Assembly (NCBI GenBank): GCA_026075535.2
Contig: AP026544.2
Coordinates: 5,146,001 to 5,210,000, forward strand
Source of the DNA: Tricholoma matsutake
Lineage: Eukaryota; Basidiomycota; Agaricomycetes; Agaricales; Tricholomataceae
Length of the DNA stretch: 64,000 bases
Direction of reading: 5' to 3'
Shown here: in pieces, positions 1-11,761 of the stretch
Position numbering within the stretch: position 1 is the first letter of the stretch
How the letters are laid out: every line of letters starts with the position of its first letter
Made by a program: the position numbers and the translations under genes
Notes under the pieces: model-generated
What the model was told of the DNA's origin: nothing
The model's input: only the letters and a program-made list of their open reading frames with translations
Database searches by the model: none

Positions 1-1074
1 TTGTTTGTTGATCATTCATCAATGGTTCATCGTTCGTCGGGCACCTAATTTGACACTTCAGATCAATAACCCTTCCAACAGTGCCTGATCATGGGGATAA
101 CACTGAATTCGGCTTGCAACTAAAATAGTCATCCGAATAGAGTGATGTAAATCATAACTAAACCAGATCCAATCGGTTGTCTGGTTGCAGCTGTCCTAAT
201 GATGAGCGCTGCCTCTCGATCACTGGCAGTCACAATGTAAGGCGAGGCCTGGCATCAGCTTATGAAAGAAAAGGTAAATTATGTATATACAAGTACTTCC
301 AGCTCATGCCAAAAGGATGAGTAATCGGATGTGGCGTGGTGAAACAATGATGTATGCGCAAGTAAGAGAAGGCGCACTGATGTGAAAAGTTGTGTTCTTC
401 TGTTAGGGCGACACCCACTATCTGCTAGCTAAGACCATGCATGTTCTCTCCACAAGAAGGGGGCAGGATCTGCGCGCATGATGGAGGAACTGATGGTTTT
501 GATGGGAGGGGTTATTAATAGGTGAGTTTGTTGAGATAGGCCATTCACACCACAAGCATAGGTGGAATACCTAAGAGAACACAACTGGGGTCCCCTAGGC
601 ATATATTTAGGGTTTTTATACTATGTTACATATATTGTACATTGTTGTTACTGATGCACTTGTACATGTGCGTACATATTGATGCGTGTGAAATAAAATT
701 CTCATGCTATCGAAGTGTAGCATCATTTGGCGTCATTTGGCATAATGTAGCGTAATTCGACATAATAAAATAAAAATGAAATTTTATTAGGTAATGGGGT
801 GGTTTCCTAACAGAAGTGAGAAGAGGAAAAGGAAGAATAGGGAATTCCCCGTACGTTGTAGTGAAGAATAGAGGTGTACAAACAGGCGTCAATGATCTCA
901 CATAAGCCAGGCTTACACTGTTCACCTATGCAAATACCTCAGCACAAATAGCATCAGGATCATTGACGTCAAATGGATCATGGATGCTGTTGGGATGGTC
1001 CCATTCAAGTACACTCATGGAGAGACAAATTTTATGGAGGGCAAACAGTAATTCACAGTTGAGAAAATGAGCTC
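1..1074. other. Intergenic, no gene recognised
   Basis: AT-rich sequence with frequent stops in all frames. The only open frames are short and without recognisable motifs. Around 715-770 there is a small internally repetitive stretch built on variants of GCGTCATTTGGCATAATG. Nothing else is supported. Confidence 0.6.
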
Positions 1075-1079
1075 TGTAT

Positions 1080-1512
1080 TGTAAGGGGGCTAGAGGGTGC
1101 CCCGTGTGTTTCTCCTATTTTTTTACATTTGTCCTATATTTTTCCTCACTTCATTTCCTTCTATTCTTGATTTTCCATGATTTTCCTTATTTTATTACTA
1201 ATTTCCCTTTCTATCACATTTGAGCATGTTGACAGTTTTATTAGAGGAAGAGTACCCTTTCTGACATCTACCCCTTGGTATGATGTCATTCAGCAGCCTT
1301 GATCTGCCTATCTCTGCCTTTTCTATTTTTAGGCTATTATTTGATTTTTGCAATCTTCACATATACTGGGCATTGGCAAAGGGGTCCTTAGAGTTTTCTC
1401 TTTGGATTTCCCTTTGCTAGGTGTGCCTCCACTCCCTGTAATATGTACCATAATTTTAACGATTTCCCTTTGCTAGTCCACTAATTAAGTGGCCTCTAAG
1501 GTTGCCCTTATA
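1080..1512 (+). mobile_element. Solo LTR of the young Gypsy family
   Basis: The segment begins TGTAAGGGGGCTAG and ends GGTTGCCCTTATA, and is similar along its whole length to the two LTRs at 29158-29583 and 34779-35204. It is flanked by a perfect 5-bp direct repeat, TGTAT, at 1075-1079 and 1513-1517. No internal element sequence is attached, so this is a solo LTR left by recombination between the two LTRs of an element. It has lost several CpG sites that are intact in the full-length copy, for example in the duplicated motif GGATTTCCCTTTGCTAG near its 3' end. Orientation is inferred from the full-length copy. Confidence 0.92.
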
Positions 1513-1803
1513 TGTATTGGTTACCAAGTGTGAGATGGATGAACCTGATGAGGAGGAATAGGCTATATGTTTTGCATCATTCTTGGTAGCTTGTTGCAGT
1601 ATACATATATTGCAAAGTTTTGCATGTGATTTGCAAACCTTTTCCTCTCACCTTCATGAACATCAACAATGACCACAAACAATTGTCAATGAACCAGCAC
1701 TTCCAATCTTCTAGGATGTACAACCCACAAGATGTCTTTGGCTCAACACAATTTAGCCCCAAGGTAGCTCATGGTTGGCCACAGAACAATGCAGCATACC
1801 AAC

Positions 1804-2166
1804 TGTAAGGGGAACACCTTATGAGCCCCTACAATGGTTGGCGCACATTTGCAAACATTTCCGCACACCCACAAACATTCGCGCAACAAAGCACCTTTCG
1901 CACAATGAGGCGCCTTTTGCGCCAACCATCTACAAACATTCTGATATGTCAATCCATCAGCCCCTATTGTACTCTCACCATTCTCGCAGTCAATACCCCT
2001 GTGCAAACCGTTGTCGCAGTTTGCGCCTTTGCACAAACCAGTTGCGCAATCATTGCACCTGTGGAAACGATCGAGGATGTCTTTGCATGCCCATTACCAA
2101 TCATGGCCTGATGCAGACACCACTTACCAAGCATGGCCTGATGTGGCCACTATCACTGATTGATGG
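1804..2166 (+). repeat. Truncated 5' LTR of the old Gypsy element
   Basis: This matches the first part of the 3' LTR at 5040-5577. It contains about 60 bp (around 2003-2065) that the 3' LTR lacks; the missing piece in the 3' copy is bounded by the short repeat CCTGTG, so it looks like a slippage deletion there. It stops at TGATGG, with a two-base overlap (GG) with the pol sequence that follows, consistent with a microhomology-mediated internal deletion. Confidence 0.88.
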
Positions 2167-4977
2167 TGCAAAAGCTGCTAGCTGCAAGGTCTACCCCCTT
2201 GTGCCCAATGAACAAGCCGAGATGGACGAATTCATCCAGGAGAACCTAGCCACTGGCCGCATTTGCCCCTCAAAGTCGCCGATGGCATCCCCCATCTTCT
2301 TTATCAAGAAGAAGGATGGATCCCTCTGGCTTGTACAAAATTATCATGCTCTCAATGCCCTCACAATCAAAAACCGATATCTACTACCACTGATTTCAGA
2401 ACTGGTAAATCAACTATGAGGCGCGAAATACTTTACAAAACTTGATGTGCGATGGGGGTACAACAATGTGCACATGAAAAGGGGTGATGAATGGAAAGCC
2501 ACTTTTCACATGAATCGCAGGCTTTTTGAACCCTTGGTGATGTTTTTCGGACTCACAAACTCCCCTTCCACATTCCAAACAATGATGAACGACATTTTTC
2601 AGGATCTCATTATGGAAGGAGTGGTCTGTGTCTACCTGGATGACATCCTCATCTTTACAAAATTGATCGATGAACATCGGCACATTTCATGCGCACAAGT
2701 TGTTTCTGCGACATGACAAGTGGGAGTTCGAGCAAACAGTGATTGAGTACCTTGGACTCATCATATCTGAGGGCAAATTTCATATGGATCCCGTCAAGGT
2801 AGCAGGAGTCACCAAATGGCCCACCCCCACAATGTGCAAGGAGGTACAGTCCTTCCTAGGGTTCACAAATTTCTATCGGCGCTTCATCAAAGACTTTTTG
2901 CATCATGTGAAACCCCTCTTTGAGCTCACAAAGAAGGAGCACAAATGGGAATGGGGACCTTCGGAACAAGGCACCTTTGACAAAATCAAGAATCGGGTCA
3001 CATCCTCCCCTATTCTCCATTTCACTGACGACGCCAAAGCATTTTGCATCGAGGTGGACAGTCACAGCAATCGGCCAACAATCTCAAATGGCACCCTATC
3101 GTGTTCACTCAATGTGGTCGGACAAAATTACAAGATCCATGACAAGGAGATGCTAGCAGTGATGAGATCATTAGACGAATGGAGGCATTTCCTTGAAGGT
3201 GTGCAGCACAAGGTAGAGATCTGGACTGACCACAAAAATCTGGAGTACTTCATGACCGCAAAAAAGCTAAATTGCAGACAAGCTCGCTGGTCCCTCTATC
3301 TTTCATGGTTCAACTTTGTCATGCACCACCATCCTGGAAAGAGTATGGGTAAATGTGATGCACTTTCACGACGAGCCAATCATGTGAACAGTGCTGATGA
3401 TAATTGTGACACTACCCTGCTCTGCCCCAAATTCTTTGTGATTCATGCACTTGAAGGGGTGACGATCGAAGGAGTGGAGTGAAATATCTTGTGCAAAGTG
3501 CAAAAGGAGGTTCGGGATGGAAAGAGCAAAGATGCAGTGGTACTAGCGATGAAGGAGTTGGATAGGGCCAAGGGCAAGACATTGCAAAGCTCAGAGTGGA
3601 CAGAGGAGGATAGATTATGGAGGTTTCATGATTGCATTTATGTTCTGCTCATACCAGACTTACGATGCAGAATCACTGAACAGCATCATGACTCCAAGAT
3701 TAGTGGACATGTGGGGCGCTGGAAAACACTCGAACTCATCTCACACAATTACTGGTGGCCAAATATGTCGCGCTTTGTTGGTCAGTACTGTAAGGCCTGT
3801 GATCTGTGTCTTTGCACAAAGGCACAGAAGCGCCGACCTTTCAGCAAACTACACCCCCTCCCAATCCCCAAAAATTGCTGGGATGTGGTAAGTGTTGATT
3901 TCATCACCGAACTTCTGGACTCCCATGGCTTCGATGCAACGATGGTGGTGGTAGACTCGGTGAGCAAGCGCAGCCATTTCATACCCACTCACACCACCAT
4001 TACAGTGCTGGGATCGGCGCGATTGTACTTGCAGAACGTGTGGAAGCTTCATGGCCTCCTGAAATCAATGCTCTTGATCAGGGACCGCAGTTCGTAGCAC
4101 AATTCATGCGCAAATTGTATTGCTTGTTTGGGATCACCATTTTGGCATCCACAGTGTATCACCCACAGTCTGATGGGCAGACTGAGTGAGTCAATCAGGA
4201 GCTTGAGCAGTACATCCACATTTTTGTGAATGAGCACCAAAATAATTGGGACACTCTGCTTCCTCTGGGCAAATTTGCATACAATAACCATGTCCACTCA
4301 TCCACCCAGCACTCCCCCTTCTTCGTTGACACTGGCAGACATCCGTGGATGGGTTTTGAGCCCAACCAACAACCCTCGAGGCTTGAGGTCAACAAGTTTG
4401 CAGATCAGATGAAGTCAATGTTGGATGAGGCTCGTGCCACCCTTGCCAAATCGAAGGATGATATGGCAAGGTACTATAACCAATGGCAAATCCCTGCACC
4501 AATTTCCCGATCAGCAAAAAGGTCTTCCTGGATGCTTCGGATATCAGCACAACTAGACCCACAAAGAAATTTGCACACCGCTTCCTGGGGCCATACCCAG
4601 TCATTCATCCTGTTGGCTCGCATGCATATCGCCTCCAACTGCCACCATCGATGGCTCAAATACATCCAGTGTTCCACATCATCAAGCTCATGCCTGCACC
4701 AATGGACCCGATTGAAGGTTGCCATGCAAAACCACCACCGCCCCCCAAGATTGTAGGAGGAGAGGAGAGGTATGAGGTGGATGAGGTGCTGGACAGCAGG
4801 ATGAAGGGTAGGAAGTTGCAGTATCTGGTCAGATGGAGAGGTTATGGGCACGAAGAGAATTCATGGATTCCAGAGGAGGATCTGGATGCCGCAAAACTAA
4901 TCGCGAACTTCTACAGGGCTCATCCAAGTGCCCCAAAATGTGTTAATGCACTTACCTTTGGACAGATGGGATTCTGA
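2165..4977 (+). pseudogene. Broken Gypsy pol: RT, RNase H, integrase, chromodomain
   Basis: Pieces in several frames align in order with pol of the intact element. Reverse transcriptase runs from SCKVYPL at about 2180, with the catalytic box YLDDIL at about 2634-2651. The RNase H region contains KIHDKEMLAVMRSLDEWRHF. The integrase zinc-binding region follows (QHHDSKISGH, CKACDLC, about 3680-3830), then the integrase core with VDFITEL near 3895. A chromodomain (DSRMKGRKLQYLVRWRGYG) lies at about 4790-4950. Defects include an in-frame TGA at 2417-2419 where the relative has Arg, a frameshifting deletion near 2690, loss of about 30 codons near 3065-3100, a TGA after SDGQTE near 4186 and several frame changes after 4080. 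It cannot make a functional polyprotein. Confidence 0.93.
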
Positions 4978-5039
4978 CCACAATATCCACACTGATGGAA
5001 CTTTGCACATCGGGACGCTGCACCTTAAGGGGGGGGTGA

Positions 5040-5577
5040 TGTAAGGGGAACACCTTACGAGCCCCTACAATGGTTGGTGCACATTTGCAAATGTTTCTGC
5101 ACACCCGCAAACATTCACGCAACAAAGCACCTTTTGCACCAACCATCTACAAATATTCCGATATGTTGATCCATCAGCCCCTATTGTACTCTCACCATTC
5201 TTGCAGTCAATACCCCTGTGGAAATGATCAAGGATGTCTTTGCATGCCCATTACCAATCATGGCCTGATGCAGACACCACTTACCAAGCATGGCCTGATG
5301 CGGCCACTATCACTGATTGATGGCCATCTCCCCAAATGGGAACACAACCCTGGATCTGAATTAGTGCTAGGATGGAAGGGGCTCCAAGTATTTTAGAATG
5401 TCGCATGCCTTCCATATATATACTTTGGCCTTGCACTGGACTCCTTAGAGTTTTCTCTTTGGTTTTCCCTTGCAAGGTATGGGTCTTTTCCTTGTTCAAT
5501 AGTTATTGAATCTAATCTTTGGTTTTCCCTTGCAAGTATCGAGTTCTTAGGACTCTGATCATAAGGTTGCCCTTACA
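5040..5577 (+). repeat. 3' LTR of the old Gypsy element
   Basis: This 538-bp LTR starts TGTAAGGGGAACACC and ends GGTTGCCCTTACA, so its termini form the usual short TG..CA inverted repeat. It carries a TATA-like run (CATATATATACTTTGG near 5413) that could be its promoter. The motif GGTTTTCCCTTGCAAG occurs twice near the 3' end, about 5461-5476 and 5521-5536. A related motif is also doubled in the younger family's LTR. It lacks about 60 bp present in the 5' copy. Confidence 0.92.
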
Positions 5578-7850
5578 CCAACCCCATCACAGAACAAGAT
5601 TTTTGACAAGCTCTCCTCTCTCTGTGGGATTTCTTCTTCATATTTTACTTGAGACTAGACTTTTATAACCACACACCTCACAGGCTCAAGCTTGACAAGA
5701 AGCTTTCAACCCAATGAATGCGCCATACAATGTATGCATCACATTTATCTCACATATACCTATCTCTAAAGCCATTCTCCAGCAAATGAATCACCCTTCT
5801 AGAGAACATTTCACTTTAGTCCATTCATTATCTGACACAGGGCTGCAAGCAGCAGCTAATGCAGCCTACTTGAGGTTAGAGAAGGAGAACCAGGCTTTGC
5901 CTGATCATGTTGATAACTTACAGTGCATTTTCATCAGTTTAACACACATATATCACCTTTAAATTGGCATACAGAACACAACTAATTACTGCTCTGAATG
6001 CCAGACCACAACATTCCAATTCTAATATTCATCGTGCTCCAAGTCAAGCAACCTCCAAGCCCTCACAAAAAACCCTCAGAAAGTCAGACTATCCAAATGT
6101 GAAGCACTGGGAGAGACAACAGAATGACAGTGAGTTCAATTTTCTGTAATCAAAGTTCATGATACTGATTCCAGCAACTGTGATAGTGATTCTAATGACA
6201 ACAAGGGAATCACAAAATGGGAAAGCAGTGTTCTGGCTTTCCTGGAAGACAAAAATGGCAAGGTCATCGATTGTCATGAAAGGAAGTGGCTGTATACTGA
6301 GCTCTGAGGCTTCTGGAACAACAACATCAACTCCAATTGCCCCTCTGATAACTAGTCATCTGCAGGCGCCACTCTTCGCAACAAGTTCTGAAATGTACTT
6401 GAATAGAAATTTCCATTTCTATGTCTTTGCACTAGGCAATGGAAGGTTGAGGTGTTATGGAAGAAGAATTACCACAGCTGGAAGCAGTCCCTATTGGCTA
6501 GGCAAGCTAGGAAGACACCACTGGTTCCTGGAAACTCTGATAGTGGCAGCAAGCACAAGCAAAAGGAGTCTTTGGTACCTGCGAACTCCCAGGGCAAAGC
6601 TGAGGTGCTGCTCGATGCACCTCAACCAAAAAAAGCGAAGACAGGGATGGCCTCTATTCCTTTTGCAAGCCTGTCTCAATTGGTGCACCAATTGATTGTT
6701 AATGCTCACCTGATTCTCATTGCTGCTGCAGTCACTTCTGATTGTTTTTTAGCACTCAACTTGACTGAAAAACACGACACTTGGCTCAAAGGTTTGTGCT
6801 TATATTGTTCTACTTCACTCTGCTAATGGTCATATAGGCATCAAAGAATCCTCTGTAAGGCTTGCAGATTTGTGGGTACATATCTGATTACTTTCATAGG
6901 GATGGGTTCTCTATTAACATGACACTACTGGATCTCAATCTCAACAATGGTATGACATCGCCTCATGACCCACTCATGCTTATCAACCTCTACAGAGTCT
7001 ATATCAAATTCCCAACCCATCCCTGGCCCTTCCTTGATGCTGTTGATACCCACAATTGTTCTGACTCCTGTACCCATCCCTTCGCCCATCATGCCTCTGC
7101 GGGGTAGTGCACCCTTTACCATATTGAAGACACTCTGTGAGAAGGTCGAGAACTTACCAAAATCAGTTCCCACAGCAAAGAAGACTAGTCTCCTAGCTGG
7201 ATATTGTTGCAATTTGGCAGAGCTCACAAATGATGTCACAGCTGACATCAATGTCGGGGAAATCTGGGACCAGAAACTGAATGTCCTCATCTTGCACAGC
7301 ATCCCCAATATCTATCCCCTCATCACATGAGGTAAATATGGGCTCATCGCATTGGTTCAGCTCTTGGAACACCTCATTCATGACTGCAAAGTTGATGAGG
7401 GACTTCTCGATGGAAAGGTTGGATGCCTCATGGAAGCTATTGACAGGCATGTACTGTTTCATGTTATCTCGTGTTCTGACCTCAGACCAGTTCATTTTTT
7501 TCTTCAGCATCTGCAAGCAGGAAGATGCACCCAAGAAAACTGTTCCTGTTGAAATGTCGCACAATTTGGTATCCCAGCCTATCCCAAAGAAACCTGTCAG
7601 AAAATCCTCGAAAGGAGGGAGGGGATCTTGGGCGTCTCCTGCAAGCCTCCTGATGTTATTTCACCCAAGTAAGTCCTAGGTTATACTCAGAGTGAATCCC
7701 ATTCACTTATCACCCAGTTTAGGTGGGAGGCAGTGCATGACTGGAAAGAAGTGAATCCAAAGGGTACTATGCAAGACTTCAATCATTTCTGGGATTCTGT
7801 ACAGCAGGATAAGGACAAATTGCAGGTCACGTTCATTCCATTTTAAGTGA

Positions 7851-8269
7851 CCTTCTGGTACTACTTAATTTTGTGACAGATATACAAAGATTGAGCAAAG
7901 CATCTTGTATGTCACAGAACCATTTATCTTGTCACCACAATAACAATAATTTCTTTTCAGAATGCTTCGAAATCAACCAAGTAACACTTCTCTCACTCAG
8001 ATTATGACTCATGACTCAGTAGGGATAGCACAGTAGATAGCGGTGGGGGTGCTGTGAGATTTGAAGGAAGGACAGCAGAGGCAGAGGTGACATTGGCAAG
8101 GTGGAGGCTCGAGGCTATGGGTTGGAATTGGGCAGTGTTAAAAGAAGTACAAATTGTATTGTAGTCAGGTGGCAACAAATAATATCCATTTTTTCTGACC
8201 CAAACAGATGTGAAACTCCCATTCTTCAATAATCAGATAACGTCAGTTAATGACGGTATTTGTGCCACT
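7851..8269. other. Intergenic, no gene recognised
   Basis: Between the decayed gene and the MITE-like repeat there is no open frame with recognisable content. Sequence is AT-rich and stops are frequent on both strands. Confidence 0.5.
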
Positions 8270-8533
8270 GCACTGGGTGCAAGGCACAATACTGCCTGAG
8301 AAGTATTGTGAAAGTATCCTGACAGTATTCCTAATATTGTCAACATACTTCACTAGAGGTATTTTGACAGTATTGTACTATATTTTGATAGTACTGAAGG
8401 TACTGAAGTAGTATTCTAGATTGGTATGCATACTGGCAAAATATCCCTTGGTGAGTATGGTGGGAGTATTAGGAGTACTTCCAGAATACTGACATCATAC
8501 TTTCTCAGAAGTATCTTGCTGTGCAGCCAGTGC
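8270..8533. mobile_element. MITE-like palindromic element with AGTATT-rich body
   Basis: The two ends form a long imperfect inverted repeat. Read inwards, the left end is GCACTGGGTGCAAGGCACAA and the right end is GCACTGGCTGCACAGCAAGA, and similarity continues through TGAGAA, GAAAGTAT, CAGTATTC and CCTAATA for about 65 bp on each side. The centre is dense in AGTATT/AATACT and contains no coding frame. This is the structure of a short non-autonomous DNA transposon. I could not find a convincing target duplication, so the family and exact termini are open. Confidence 0.6.
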
Positions 8534-8779
8534 TGGTTGGCTTTGGCTGATGCTACTTAGTTGATGAAAGCACAATGAAAATGAAAAGTGAAATGAAAGT
8601 GAAAATGACCATTTTTGTAAAATTGAGGGTAAGGTTCAAATGACCATTTTTCAATTCATTCTCGTCTCATTCTGAAGTTCATTTTTGAAAAATGGCCGAA
8701 CTCGAACGGAATGCGTTGTTTGTGGATGTGTGCCACTGCCAAAGGCAACAGGTGCGGACACGTGACCGCAAGCCTTTCT

Positions 8780-11546
8780 ATGGCGAGTATGCACCATGGC
8801 CAGAGTGTCATTGATCTTTCTTCTCCAGAACCACCCATGTCCCATGCACGGTCCAAACTTAAATCAAAACAAAAACATCGCACCCGAACTACACCTCTTC
8901 CTGTCATTGAGCTCACCGACTCTGACAGTGACCACGCGCCCTTAGACTCTTTTAGAAAGAAAACCGCAACTAGTAACGCTGTAGCTGGTCCTTCCTTTTA
9001 TACAAACAGAACAACAGCTCTCCAGCCAAAAACTGGTGCTTCTGGTTCGTTTGAGAATCTACCCAGCACACTCACTCGAGTGCTAAAAACTTCGTCTGCA
9101 TGCCCTTTTCCGCTCTTATCCAGCGACGAAGAGAACGAACCACCATCGTCGTCGTTGGTTGAAGTGGCGCCTGTCGTTGAACCCTTTTCTCCTGATGAGC
9201 TCGTTGATATGGAAGATGTACAGCCTGCGGAGCCTACTGAGGTTGTCGAGCCTGAAACCGAGGTAGACCTCACCTCGACATACATCGTTCGCGTCCTGGA
9301 GATTATACCGGACGTCGATCCAGATCATCTTTTTGATCTTGTCACCAGGATCATCCCAACCCATGGACATCAGGCCGTGGAGCATGTCCTCCATAGTCTA
9401 TTCGAGGACCCAACGTACCCAAAAATAGACAGGAAAGGGAAAAGTAAAAAAAGACAAGTCGATAGTGACGCAGAAGGACGCAAGTCTCCTTCGAAGAAGG
9501 CCAAAGTTGACTACGGAAACAAAGAGCGACCTTATACAGGGGGAGTGAATTATGCTGATATAGCGCTGGTATTGCCTTGTCTTTTGATTCCCCCTATGAT
9601 ATTGTTTCTGATCAGGTTGTTTATGTAGGAGCAGCTGCAGACCGACTTTCCGTATATCCGAAAAGGGTATCTCAGGATGACGCTTGCGACCTACAATGGG
9701 TTCTATTCGCCAACCTTCTTTTTTCTCAGACAAAAAGACAAACAACTCCGGCAACCACATGAAGCTGTGAAACACCCATACACTTCTCGATCCACTCCTT
9801 TCCAGCCGAGCAAGAAAGGCAAACACCGTGCAATGCATGACGCGGAGTTTGAGCAAGAGCGCGCCTGGCTCATAAGAGAACTGGCCAAGGATGACCAGGA
9901 AATAGCAGAAAAGGTCAACGAGCAGGAATACGAAGATTCTGGAGACGGTATTGAGTGCGGATGCTGTTTCTCAACTTATCCCTTTGTAAGCTTCCCCTTC
10001 CAAATCATTTTCTTTTAGACTAGATCTTTTCACGACGTAGGATAAAATGATTCAATGTCCGGAAGCCCACTTATTCTGCAATTCCTGCATGACCTCCTAC
10101 ACCTCTACGCTGCTCGGCTCGCACGACACTAACATCAAGTGCATGCACCAGTCCGGGTGCACTGTTGCCATCTCGCGCTCGGAGCTCAAGCGTTTCCTCC
10201 CGGATAAACTCATGGAGCTATGGGAGCGCCTAACACAGCGCAAGGAGGTGCAGGCTGCCGGCTTGGACGGTTGGGAGGAGTGTCCCTTCTGCGAGTGGGG
10301 GTGCGTCATAGAGAATATGGAAGAGAAGCTCTTCAGATGTGAAAACACCGACGGATGTGGTGTGGTCAGTTGTAGGGCATGTAAGAAAGTGGTTCGTGCT
10401 TTTCCTGATGAGTCTGTCGTCGTGTGTTAATTACTGTTTTGTTTCCTTAAGGATCATCTGCCAAAGAGCTGCAAAGGTTTGTTGTTTCTCAAGATTTGGT
10501 CGACTTGGGGGAGCTAACGATATATTGTGGTTCGTAGAAGTGGAAGAAGATAAGTATTTGGACGGACGACATACAATAGAGGAGGCAATGAGTATACTTT
10601 TGTGCTTGCTAACTTCTGAATATATTCAGCTTACTTTGACGTCATCTAGCTCGTGCCTTGATGCGCAACTGCCCCAAGTGCCAAAAAGGTGAATTTCGTC
10701 ATCGGTCGCATCTATGAATCTTTGCTTACTCTCCGCATTTTCAGCATTCATTAAAGAATATGGAGTAAGTGCTGCTTTTTCCTGATGTTGACTTCTGAGA
10801 CTAACTTTCCTCCGGTTTGAAGTGTAATAAAATGACTTGCCCAGAATGTGGAACCCTATCTTGTTATGTGTGTAGGAAGGCTGTCAACGGTTACGACCAC
10901 TTCATCGATGTCCGTCATTTTTTCTATTTTCCGTTTGGATCATGCTGATATACTCATTGCCCCTGTTTTCACAGCCCAACAACACTACTTCGAAGAAATG
11001 CGTGCTGTATGATACGGTTGAGCAAAGGCACGCAGACGAGGTCGGTGGTTTTGTATCTGTATTCTCATCACGCGTTGAGAAGTGCATGTCAAGGTCAAAG
11101 AAGCTGCAGAGCGTGCACTCGAAAAATACAAGCAAGAACATCCAGATGTCGATGAGACGGCGATCAAAGTCGACCTTCCCCAGGCAGCTCCCGGTTTACC
11201 GCCACTGTTGCCGCATATGGTTAACAATCCAGCGTTCCAGCGCCACCATATGGCTGCCCATCAGTACCGCCTCCAGGGCCTGCAGCAGCAGTTACAGATG
11301 ATAGGTCATGGAAATCCGCAGCACCAGGAACGGTTACAGGCAGCCGATATTCAGCGAGCCCAGACGAGGCCACCCTTCGCTGTCCCCGCCGTTGCAGCCC
11401 CGCAAGGGATCGACCAAGTTCGTAATGACGCCCGGGCTGTGATTCCACAGGTGGGCATTGGTCTGGCGCCGCTGCCTCCTCCTAGGAACCAGCCGCTACC
11501 TCCACCAGTCATGCGGAGGCTCATTGTGAGGAATCCTAGGAGGTAA
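8780..11546 (+). CDS. RBR-type E3 ubiquitin ligase, RNF216/Triad3-like
   Basis: A RING-between-RING ligase of this type takes ubiquitin from an E2 onto a catalytic cysteine and passes it to substrates. Ten exons keep one frame: 8780-9568, 9629-9985, 10041-10388, 10452-10476, 10538-10591, 10650-10688, 10745-10764, 10823-10909, 10975-11040 and 11094-11546, giving about 745 residues. The N-terminal 260 residues are low-complexity and acidic. The RBR core includes ECGCCFS, CPEAHLFCNSC, an IBR-like block ECPFCEWGC..CENTDGCG, then MRNCPKCQK and CNKMTCPECGTLSCYVCR, the last holding the likely catalytic Cys. YDHF and a segment VEQRHADE followed by an Ala/Lys/Glu helix are typical of RNF216. The tail is rich in Gln, His and Pro. 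An in-frame ATG at 8711 could extend the start; 8780 is preferred because the upstream part looks like leader. It converges on the medA-like gene. Confidence 0.88.
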
Positions 11547-11761
11547 TGATAGGTTAATTCTTGGACTTGCCCTATGGATAAAAATTCTCAACTATCTCTT
11601 GACAAGCAAAATTATGCGTGTATATATTGTACTGGCCACATAATTATCTTGCACCACGTAAATAATTCATTCTGTTATACACACCATGCAGTCCGGAGGA
11701 TAATGATAAGGGTGAGATAAGATATGATAGAGAAAAAGCCCCAAAGCCCAAAGCCCAAAAA

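Larger units (their letters stand above)
1804..5577 (+). mobile_element. Old chromodomain Gypsy element with large internal deletion
   Basis: The element is bounded by TGTAAGGGG at the left and CCCTTACA at the right and flanked by a perfect 5-bp target duplication, CCAAC, at 1799-1803 and 5578-5582. The 5' LTR is cut short at 2166, where it joins directly to pol just before the reverse transcriptase. The rest of the 5' LTR, the leader, gag and protease are missing. Compared with the intact relative at 29158-35204 the loss is roughly 2.5 kb. Pol is broken by stops and frameshifts. A purine tract (about 5027-5038) precedes the 3' LTR. It is non-autonomous and inserted within another coding region. 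Confidence 0.93.
1638..7850 (+). pseudogene. Gene of unknown function, split by a Gypsy insertion and decayed
   Basis: If the Gypsy element (1804-5577) and one copy of its CCAAC duplication are removed, an open frame runs across the join: residues ending PQNNAAYQ before the insertion continue PHHRTRF after it. Further coding-like blocks in the same direction follow. One at about 5780-5920 contains LRLEKENQAL, suggesting a short coiled coil. Others lie at about 5985-6130, 6195-6330 (KNGKVIDCHERKW), 6450-6695 (WKVEVLWKKNYHSWKQ), 6990-7310, 7350-7440 and 7690-7830. They are separated by plausible introns but also by stops and frame changes, so the gene is probably dead. I do not recognise the family. 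The style resembles lineage-specific agaricomycete genes that accompany transposons. Minus-strand open frames over 6925-7564 are taken as shadows, though this is not certain. Confidence 0.45.

Noticed and set aside
1775..2419. 214-residue frame with a reverse-transcriptase-like end that could pass for a host gene
   Set aside because: The first half is LTR sequence and the second is pol, joined by an internal deletion of the old Gypsy element.
6925..7564. Two overlapping minus-strand frames of about 125 residues
   Set aside because: The plus strand over the same stretch continues the coding style of the interrupted gene (for example HDCKVDEGLLDGKVG), so the minus frames are more likely shadows. 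Not fully certain.
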